Below are positions 57,330-64,000 of a stretch of DNA of 64,000 nt, in pieces; position 1 is the first letter of the stretch; every line of letters starts with the position of its first letter. The notes below the pieces were generated by a model that was given only the letters and a program-made list of their open reading frames with translations, made no database searches and was not told where the DNA came from. Made by a program: the position numbers and the translations under genes. This DNA comes from Lineus longissimus (Eukaryota > Nemertea > Pilidiophora > Heteronemertea > Lineidae), in contig NC_088312.1 of NCBI RefSeq assembly GCF_910592395.1, forward strand, positions 2,418,001-2,482,000, read 5' to 3'.

Positions 57330-57506
57330 GTGTTTGATCACACAATAACCCTGTGCTAAGCAAACAATGCCCTATTACCCCAATCAATTTTGACGGTTAT
57401 TTCAGAAATGCAATGATTGACCGATGAGTTTCCATGTTCCTTGGTCCTTCAGGAAGTATACCATGTTGACAGACACAGTTTACCGAGCTTTCAAGGTGAC
57501 ATGTCC
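57330..57506 (+). repeat. Downstream copy of the GR-flanking segment
   Basis: Same orientation as 54229-54450: TGTTTGATCACACAATAA, then GGAAGTATACCATG and TTTCAAGGTGACA. No GR coding sequence follows it in this window, so it may mark the promoter of a lost tandem copy or just a dispersed repeat. Confidence 0.7.
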
Positions 57507-57569
57507 ATTAACATTTATATCACCAATATTGTTGACTGGCCCTCGGTCACTAGTCCATAGCATATAATA

Positions 57570-57632
57570 TTCACTTTCCAAAGACGTACATCTCATGAAA
57601 TATATTTTTCTGAGGTGTCTTTGGAAAGTGAA
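57570..57632. repeat. Short hairpin, arms ~22 bp
   Basis: TTCACTTTCCAAAGAC...CTCA pairs with TGAG...GTCTTTGGAAAGTGAA across a short A/T-rich loop. Small foldback of unknown role. Confidence 0.65.
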
Positions 57633-58491
57633 CATAACTATCAGATATTAGATCCCTTTGGATGAAATGGATTTTGTCTCGTCTGCCTATAGTTCAGACA
57701 TGCGCAACGCGTTCCCGGCGCAAGCGTCATGACGGGAAGTCGATACTGAAAAGTTTGCCGTATTTCGCGGCACTGCACAGTGTCATATACTTGTACAACA
57801 AACAGTGTGTGAAACTACATGTATACTTGGCTTGCATGTCCATACATAGATGTGTACGCGTGAATAATATATTCCATGTTAGAAACAACAAGTCTCAAAC
57901 ACAATCTATATACATGTAATTTATAGAGGAACGTGTCCGCAGCGAGATCAAGATCAATATGGCCAACCCCCAAAGGAAACGGCCCATAAGAACCGTGGAG
58001 TATTAATATGGGAAATTTGAATATCAATAAAAAGAAACCATCGCAAATACATACATTCTTTTGACATGCAGGTTTTTATATGGTGAACTGGAATAACTTG
58101 TGTTCAGGCATTGAAGCCAGGTCGGAACATATATCTCGGATTAACAACAGGACTGGGGACTATAAACGCTGTGGACTGGCCCATTAGCCTTCACTGTTTT
58201 GTGGCTCACATGAGCAATTGTTTATAGCAAAGGGGAAAAATAACATTTTCATAGTGCCAAATGGTCTGAGATTATCATAACTTGTAAATGAGATCCATGC
58301 CAACTTTGAATTCGATCGGGATTCCGTCATATTAGCCAAACTGCCCTTATCAACGGACTATGGGTGGTCAAATCGTCGTGTCTTGGACACGGAGGAGACC
58401 TAACTAGCTCGTCTCGCCAGTCCTTCGACCCATTTCACTTTCGGAGACCTTGTTAGGCCTGTGACTTGTACCGGTTACTAAAAAGCGAGCT

Positions 58492-59595
58492 TTGCTGAGA
58501 TTCGACCGGATTGTCCGACCGACGTATGGCACGAACCATTATCCCCCTATGGAAGAATTCGATTTGGATATTGATGACAGGTCGTTTAGAGAGAGTTCTA
58601 TTTACCAGGCGATCGTCGGATGTGACAGGTGTCGGCTACTCCATTGCTTACAACGAGGCGATGACGCCAGGAGGCGAGATGACGAATTCGGGACGACGTA
58701 TCTCCACGTTTTGGTCTCTAACGCCGATTCGGTGACGGAACTTAAGTATGTGCCAATGGTATATCTCCTTTCAAACGCGGGGGTGGAGGTCAATGTTTCA
58801 GATTACCGAGGTAGGACAGCCTTTGAGATGGTCCTGTCTAAGATGCTGAGTGACATGATGATTGCCTTGGCGCGCGTCGGGGCGGATTTCGGAGCAGACG
58901 ATAGAATGCTGATGGCAGACGCTCACATCTCGTTTGAGACAGAAATGCTCCACTGGTACAGGAAGTTTGAGCCGGGGCTTTGGCAGGCTGTTGACGAGGG
59001 TAACTCGGTGGTTGTGGCAAGGCTGTTAAATTCTTGGTGCAGGGTAAGGATATCTAAAAATGGCGTGAGTTTGATTCGGTCCGCCAGGGAAAATGGACAA
59101 AACAGGATTGCGTATTTGCTGGAGGAGCAAAGGGCCACCATGGAATTTGTCCACGCTGCGCTGGCGGGGGATGAGCAACGAATGGTGGACCTCGTAGACA
59201 ACAAAAACATTGACATCCACACCAGGGATGAGTCTTATTCTGTGAACTGTCTCAGTCGTCAGCCACAGCCGCGGACTTTGAGGGATACAGTGGCGGCTTT
59301 GGGATTGGAACACATCCTACCCTTCCTACCAGAGCCCGTGAACAGACATGACAACTTGGTGGCCAAGATTAAGGAGATTGCCAAAGACAGGTTGTGTAGC
59401 ACAGAGACGCTCTCTCTACCTGAATCGGATACAACCAGCACGGAGACGCTGCGGTCTCAGGACTCGGGTTATGGTCGGGAGTATCGGAACATCTCAAGGT
59501 TACCGGAACGCCTAAAACCCGTTTCTATAGGGACCAATATGACGAATGGAGTTTGCAGTGAAGAGATTCGAAGTGCCGTGTGTACTATTCTGTGA
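58492..59595 (+). CDS. Intronless ankyrin-repeat protein (up to 367 aa)
   Basis: A single uninterrupted frame from ATG 58492 to TGA 59593-59595. An internal start at 58549 (MEEFDLDIDD) is also reasonable. Ankyrin-like units: IYQAIVGCDRCRLLHCLQRG (aa ~38-57) with GTTYLHVLVS, then YLLSNAGVEVNVSDYRGRTA (aa ~90-110), ALARVGADFGADD, LWQAVDEGNSVVVARLLNS (aa ~163-181) and FVHAALAGDEQRMVDLVDN. The C-terminal ~90 residues are Ser/Thr-rich (SLPESDTTSTET, SQDSGYGREY) and end in CTIL, a class I PDZ-ligand pattern (S/T-x-hydrophobic). No signal peptide or membrane span. Likely a cytoplasmic scaffold; no specific orthologue recognised. Lack of introns in an intron-rich region suggests retroposition or lineage-specific expansion. 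Confidence 0.8.
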   Translation: MLRFDRIVRPTYGTNHYPPMEEFDLDIDDRSFRESSIYQAIVGCDRCRLLHCLQRGDDARRRDDEFGTTYLHVLVSNADSVTELKYVPMVYLLSNAGVEVNVSDYRGRTAFEMVLSKMLSDMMIALARVGADFGADDRMLMADAHISFETEMLHWYRKFEPGLWQAVDEGNSVVVARLLNSWCRVRISKNGVSLIRSARENGQNRIAYLLEEQRATMEFVHAALAGDEQRMVDLVDNKNIDIHTRDESYSVNCLSRQPQPRTLRDTVAALGLEHILPFLPEPVNRHDNLVAKIKEIAKDRLCSTETLSLPESDTTSTETLRSQDSGYGREYRNISRLPERLKPVSIGTNMTNGVCSEEIRSAVCTIL

Positions 59596-59813
59596 TATTT
59601 GGCAAAGCCCTTTATACTTATTTATTATATACAATGTACATGTTGTGACAGTGTCTAGGACGAGTGAAGCCGGCTGGTAATTGGACATTGTAGCAGCTAC
59701 TGTCATCAGATTGGTTGTGACATGGTCTCTACAGGGAGACATACAGGACATATGCCTTCCCAAATCAGTAATTGCTTGATGTGAATTTAAACAGTTTTTG
59801 TAAATCGCTCGCT

Positions 59814-59819
59814 AATAAA
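59814..59819 (+). terminator. Polyadenylation signal AATAAA
   Basis: A canonical AATAAA lies about 220 bases after the stop codon of the ankyrin gene. Confidence 0.6.
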
Positions 59820-60039
59820 TGATCGAGATATTAATTGTAAGATTGTGTCGATAACACCGGGACCTCTTGCAGCCTAAGCGAGGATCGCACCACTCGACCA
59901 ACGAGCCGTTTTATCAGCAACCTTTGTCACTGATGCATTGATACAATAAGTGGCAGCACAGACGATTGGCCTAAAGTTAGTAAGCCCTGATTTAGCGAGT
60001 GAACATAATTTTTTTCTGAAGGTGTGGATATTATAAGGC

Positions 60040-60490
60040 AAACACTCTCAACGAACCACTTTGTAATGGTGAGATAAATGAACAATCACAGTCAGACCTA
60101 ATCGACCCTGGCTGCTCCCTGGCTGGATATAATTGATGTGACCCTCTTCTACCCCAGTGGTGCTGGTGAATGTGACCACCTACAATAGTTTTGGCGATTG
60201 TGACCACACTTACAGTGAGTGGTTCTGGGGACAGTGAATCTGGATGTTTTAGAGTGGATGTGACCACCTGGTGGTTCTTGAAACAGTGGTTGTGACCAAC
60301 CACTTTGGTTTTGGAGACTGACCACACCCAGAGTGGTTCTAGAGACAGTGGATGTGACCACCTGGTGGTTCTGGAGACAGTGGTTGTGACCAACCACTTT
60401 GGTTTTGGAGACTGACCACACCCAGAGTGGTTCTAGAGACAGTGGATGTGACCACCTGGTTGTTCTGGAGACAGTGGTTGTGACAACCTA
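60040..60490. repeat. Minisatellite, ~94-bp period with GTGACCAC/GTGGTTCT subrepeats
   Basis: Words such as TTGGAGACTGACCACACCC recur at 60311 and 60405, a 94-base shift. Shorter relatives (GTGGATGTGACCACCTGG, GTGGTTCTGGAGACAGTGG) fill 60170-60490. Open frames on the minus strand here are by-products of the repeat. Confidence 0.85.
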
Positions 60491-60908
60491 CAGTTGTGAC
60501 ATTGGGCACAATACAAGCAACTGATGTTTTGGAGACGGGCCTTGTCTGGCTGCATTGGCCACACACTGCTTGAAACAGAGGGTCGAGACGGGCCAACTCT
60601 ATTCTAAAGAGGCAAGGTGTGACTAAATATACCATGTCTAAACCACCATCTAGCTTGTTAACCTGTTGACAATGATCTTGTCGAATGGACCCCATCCCTT
60701 GTTAGGTCTAAGAAAAAAGATATGAACTAACAAAGTCTGACATATACAAATATTTTTTTATTCCTACACACAGCTCGTACATTCACCAGCACTGCAGCAG
60801 AGACATGGCGTAATTTGACTCCAGGAATCATAACCTACAGAGCTATAGCTACTCCCAGTGGAATGAACTCAAGTTGGACATTCTGTCAAAAAAGCAAGTT
60901 TTGAAGTA

Positions 60909-61086
60909 CAGTGGAACCTCCCTAAGCGGACACCTCTCTATCAAGGACAACCTCTCTATTAAGGACAATAGTTTTGGTCCCAAATTGGCTGTTTCCATTC
61001 AATTTGACCTCTCTAATCAGGACACCTCTCTATTAAGGACAACATTTGTCAGTCCCGAGGGTGTCCTTAATAGAGAGGTTCTACTG
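60909..61086. mobile_element. pogo/Tigger-type MITE, copy 1
   Basis: A 178-bp non-coding element with inverted ends CAGTGGAACCTC / CAGTAGAACCTCTCT, flanked by TA on both sides (60907-60908 and 61087-61088), the target duplication of Tc1/mariner-pogo transposons. The interior has repeated CTCTCTATTAAGGAC words. Confidence 0.85.
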
Positions 61087-61153
61087 TATATTTTTACTCA
61101 TCTTCTAAATATCTGAAACAAGATCATGATGAGATTTAAACTGAAATCTATTA

Positions 61154-61313
61154 CAGTAGAACCTCTCTTAGCGGACACCTCTCTATTAAGGACACCGGTT
61201 TTGGTCCCAAACTGGTTGTTTCCATTCAATTTGACCTCTCAAATCAGGACACCTCTCTATTAAGGACAGCACTTGTCAGTCCCAAGGGTGTCCTTAATAG
61301 AGGGGTTCTACTT
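61154..61313. mobile_element. pogo/Tigger-type MITE, copy 2
   Basis: A 160-bp relative of copy 1, starting CAGTAGAACCTCTCT after TA. It ends in the matching inverted sequence, with the final CTG altered to CTT, before TA. The shared interior (TTTGGTCCCAAACTGG, TTTGACCTCTC) shows the same subfamily. Same orientation as copy 1. Confidence 0.85.
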
Positions 61314-61548
61314 TATTCGGAATAAATATGCAGTAAATGCAGTATAGGAATGTTATTGGAAATTTTATTAGGAAGGTTTATTCATGCATGAAAATATCTG
61401 CGAGGGGAATGCACATCGTAACATAATACAACTTGGTACCCGTGGCCCAGTTGTTCAAAAGAAGTTTGTCGTCAAATACATGTAAGCGTGAACTGCCAAC
61501 TTGGTGTTTCAGTTCGATGGGCTCAAACTGAAGGAGATGTATGATGGG

Positions 61549-61888
61549 TCAAGTTAAAGTTAATGCCAAGACAGAGCCCAAAACTTTTCTTGAACAAATC
61601 TGATTTGCTTCAATAGCACCTAAATTAAAAGCATAATCAGACATTCGAATATTAATCTCTTTTAACATTATCACATCACCACTTGGAGGCATTACAAATG
61701 TTCTCGACATGCCAAAATCGACACAAGAATTAAAATCACTATTCAAAGCATAGTTTTCGGGAAACACTGTAAAATGATTTAGCATCAAGACATTAGAGCA
61801 GCCAACACCCTCTTGAAGAGACGCTGTTACAAAATATGGGACGGCTGGTTTCTTGTTCCACTCTGGCTTCATTGGCCAATTCACAACA
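61549..61888 (-). CDS. Orphan open reading frame, possible terminal exon
   Basis: A 112-codon open stretch follows a TTATCGTAG acceptor-like site and ends in TGA. Its content looks protein-like (WNKKPAVPYFVTASLQEG, SGDVIMLKEINIRMSDYAF), but I recognise no family. Its phase would fit the CAP-Gly exon ending at 63314, but using it would truncate that domain. Could be an alternative last exon, part of an unrelated gene, or chance. Confidence 0.3.
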
Positions 61889-62329
61889 TCTACGATAAAT
61901 TATAAAACTAGTACACACAAAAATGTGTCCGTAAAATAAGTAATGGACCTTCATACTGTGACTTTCGTAAAACTATCACATAAGTATTTTGTAATTGATC
62001 TAAATAGACAAATGTAAAACATTCATAAAATTTCTAGTCTCTGTGTAGTAGTCTACTACACCTGCTAAACAACTTCTTAGCAAACAGACAAACGACAATA
62101 CAACCCTAAAGACATGTCCAGAACTCAGCAGCAAACTTCCTTCATAACCTCTCACACCATCCACCAGGCCCATTCAATGTAGCACTTTGTCCAGCTAAGC
62201 TTTAAAGACTAATGTTCTATCTGATTTAATCCTGGGGGGTTGTAATAAATATATATACAATACTGTTTACAAGCCATCGAGAACTGAGCCAAGATCAGTA
62301 AGATTTGTACAACAACGACTGTAATATCT

Positions 62330-62650
62330 ATATCCATAGGGGTGCTCATCCCAACAGGCTTTGAAACGAACAGGAACAGGTTCTGAATGCTGAAGTCTCC
62401 AGGGTTCTCTCAGGACTATTCCTTAACACAGCAGAACTGCGACTCCTGAAGTTCGATTTGTACACAGCGCTTTTCATAGGACAGGTCCTTGCTTTGTCAT
62501 CACACAATCTTCCGGGGAAGCTAAGTAGCAGCTCCCAAGTACTCACTTAGCCTTCGAACTCTAAAGGGGAAGAACTAAGTGAAGGGATTCGAACCCGCAA
62601 CCTTTCAGTCAGGAGTCCAGCACTCTAACCGCTGTGCCACCACGTTTGCT
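62330..62650 (-). mobile_element. tRNA-derived SINE
   Basis: Read on the minus strand, the element starts with an A-box (TGGCACAGCGGTTAGAGTG) and a B-box (GGTTCGAATCC) with tRNA spacing. An unrelated body follows, including AAAAGCGCTGTGTACAAATC, a tail motif common in marine invertebrate SINEs. The tRNA-like part lacks a proper acceptor stem, so this is not a functional tRNA gene. Confidence 0.75.
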
Positions 62651-62736
62651 TTAGACTCTGAATCCAATATGTTATCAAAACTGCACCTATATTCTTTCTT
62701 ACTGTTCTAATAGCCTGTTCAAACATGGCCGCCTCC

Positions 62737-63996
62737 TCAAGCCCAGCACATGACGATCTTATTGAAGACCACAAACACACCTTTGTTTGGTTTACTGAAA
62801 GAAGACAGAAAGATAATCACAATAAGGTGGGGTGCTTGACACAGAGGTCCACAGTGGAGATACAGAGCTTTGTTCTGATAAAGTTAGATAAACTGCCTTT
62901 TTTCCTTTTCTTACGCATATATAAGTTGTCACAGTTCGACTCATGTTGATTGTTTGTTGATGCCAGAGAGGGTATGGCACTTAATTAATCATTATTGCAC
63001 CTCAAATGAACACAGAGATTGACTCACCATGTGAAATATCTTTCATTGTTGTACATTCCATCATGTTTACCAGCTGAAAAAGACACACCACATTGAATCT
63101 CGGTATGTAGATTTTAAGACATCAGCCAACAACTTCATCAGCTGACTTAATACCAGTGGGGGCACACTACATCCCTTTTAACAACTTTTCAGAAACGCGA
63201 TCAGTAAATCAATACAGAATGGTCAGGGGAGAGTTTATGTGTTGGTTTTCTCAAAACTTACTACCCTCGAGATACAACTCGTCGAGGCAGAGCCAACTGT
63301 CATATGTACTCACCTTCATTTTCCAGTTCTAAACCCAGATAAGTGTCGTGCCTTCCCGGCAGATGACCAATGTACCGCACCAACCCTTTGCTAATCTTGC
63401 CGTTTTGCCGTGAAAACTTTACTACAGCACCGATTGGTATGTCTCCAGGCGACCTTGGGGCAAATGGACGCTTGCCGGTCGTACTCAAAATACTTTTCCT
63501 GAAATTGAAAAAGAGAATTTTAACGCACATCTCAGAGACTAATGGGCGTGTTAAGTTATACATGTATTTTCGATTTACTCAGTATCACTCTTTTCTTCTT
63601 TATTTTCCTTTGACACTATACATGTACTTGCTTAGTAAACATTTACAACAAGTTCTTATCCCTACTGAATATCTTTAAACAAAGCACATGTATGATCCTT
63701 GGTATGATAGTGAAAAAGACTAATCATACATACTTTGTGGGAAAACCAAGGGCAGCCTTATTTGCTTGTGTGACGGTGGGTGGAGGGGTACAGCTGCGGA
63801 ACCCAGCTGGTGACAGGACACGGGCATCTCGATCAGAAGCGGAGCCTCTCGATTCTGGAAGATAATAGGATAAGGCATTAGCAATTAGCATCACGCTGAA
63901 CTCACCTATCTCTGCATTAAATGATTCACACCCTATGGGCAGGTCAGTTTCAAGACAATTTTCTTTCAAAACTGGGCCAGGATTTGGTTTTTGGTT
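62737..63996 (-). CDS. 3' end of a gene encoding a C-terminal CAP-Gly domain
   Basis: Five exons in consistent phase: 63906-63996, 63734-63854, 63314-63498, 63028-63073, 62737-62794 (stop at 62737-62739). The domain runs PIGAVVKFSRQNGKISKGLV, RYIGHLPGRHDTYLGLELEN, then AGKHDGMYNNERYFTC and KPNKGVFV. It keeps the CAP-Gly landmarks, with GKHDG in place of the usual GKNDG, plus RYF.C. CAP-Gly domains bind EEY/F tails of tubulin, EB1 and CLIP-170, so this is probably a microtubule- or centrosome-associated protein. The upstream part is Ser/Arg/Pro-rich (SPAGFRSCTPPPTV). The 5' portion lies right of the window. A terminal CAP-Gly resembles KIF13B-type architecture, but I cannot name the gene. Confidence 0.8.
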
Positions 63997-64000
63997 CTAT

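Larger units (their letters stand above)
56983..58491. other. Spacer between the GR-like and ankyrin genes
   Basis: Holds the downstream duplicate, the short hairpin and ACATGTA-rich sequence. No additional gene is supported. Confidence 0.5.
59596..62736. other. Repeat-rich spacer
   Basis: Contains the minisatellite, two MITEs, an orphan open frame and the SINE listed separately. No other supported gene. Confidence 0.6.

Noticed and set aside
60031-60695. Minus-strand open frames of 90-120 codons with repeated HNHCFKNHQVV-like text
   Set aside because: By-product of the ~94-bp minisatellite; no domain or splice context.
62580-62645. Possible functional tRNA gene
   Set aside because: A-box and B-box are present but no acceptor stem pairs, and a SINE body follows.
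62725-62949. Plus-strand frame starting ATGGCCGCCTCC
   Set aside because: It is the antisense of the last CAP-Gly exon, whose YFTC-KPNKGVFV sequence is conserved.

Overview
This is an intron-rich invertebrate animal window. Genes are split into many short exons with GT-AG introns. Frequent ACATGTAC-type words, tRNA-derived SINE and pogo-like MITE debris, and a gustatory-receptor-like gene beside OSTM1 and axonemal-type dynein genes fit a marine lophotrochozoan or invertebrate deuterostome. I cannot fix the phylum from sequence alone. All exon junctions below were read by eye from splice sites and reading-phase continuity.

Layout. (1) 1-40627, minus strand: most of a giant dynein heavy chain gene. 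About 68 constitutive exons plus several candidate cassette exons run from the initiator ATG at 40627 to the start of AAA5 at the left edge, about 4,200 codons; AAA5, AAA6 and the C-terminal domain lie outside. The tail looks like the DNAH5/DNAH8 group, but the motor is strongly divergent. AAA1, AAA2 and AAA3 keep P-loops, AAA4 has lost its Walker A and B motifs, and the microtubule-binding region carries Ser/Pro/Gly-rich insertions. The best family guess is DNHD1-like. The introns hold a LINE fragment, a near-perfect 100-bp foldback, tandem repeats and several CRE palindromes.

(2) 40628-43076: spacer between two divergent genes, with a degenerate tandem repeat. (3) 43077-48638, plus strand: an eight-exon type I membrane protein of about 883 aa. 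It has a signal peptide, a Cys-rich segment, a CUB-like domain, a Thr/Pro stalk and one membrane span. Its long tail is built from about eight copies of a 22-aa tyrosine-containing repeat and 19 copies of a 12-aa charged repeat. I know no described family with this arrangement. (4) 49968-52640, minus strand: OSTM1, the lysosomal ClC-7 partner, complete in six exons, with a CLEAR-like E-box just upstream of the start.

(5) 54876-56982, plus strand: a complete four-exon gustatory-receptor-like (Gr/GRL) seven-transmembrane gene. It has the TYxxxxxQ motif in the last membrane span and phase-0 introns clustered near the C terminus. A ~200-bp segment upstream recurs downstream, suggesting a decayed tandem array. 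(6) 58492-59595, plus strand: an intronless ankyrin-repeat protein ending in a PDZ-ligand-like tail. (7) 59600-62730: repeat-rich spacer with a minisatellite, two pogo-type MITEs with TA target duplications, a tRNA-derived SINE and an orphan ORF. (8) 62737-63996, minus strand: the 3' end of a gene with a C-terminal CAP-Gly domain.

No operon logic is expected here; the genes are independent. The two themes are microtubules (dynein, CAP-Gly) and membrane proteins (repeat-tail receptor, OSTM1, GR-like receptor). Their co-location looks incidental.
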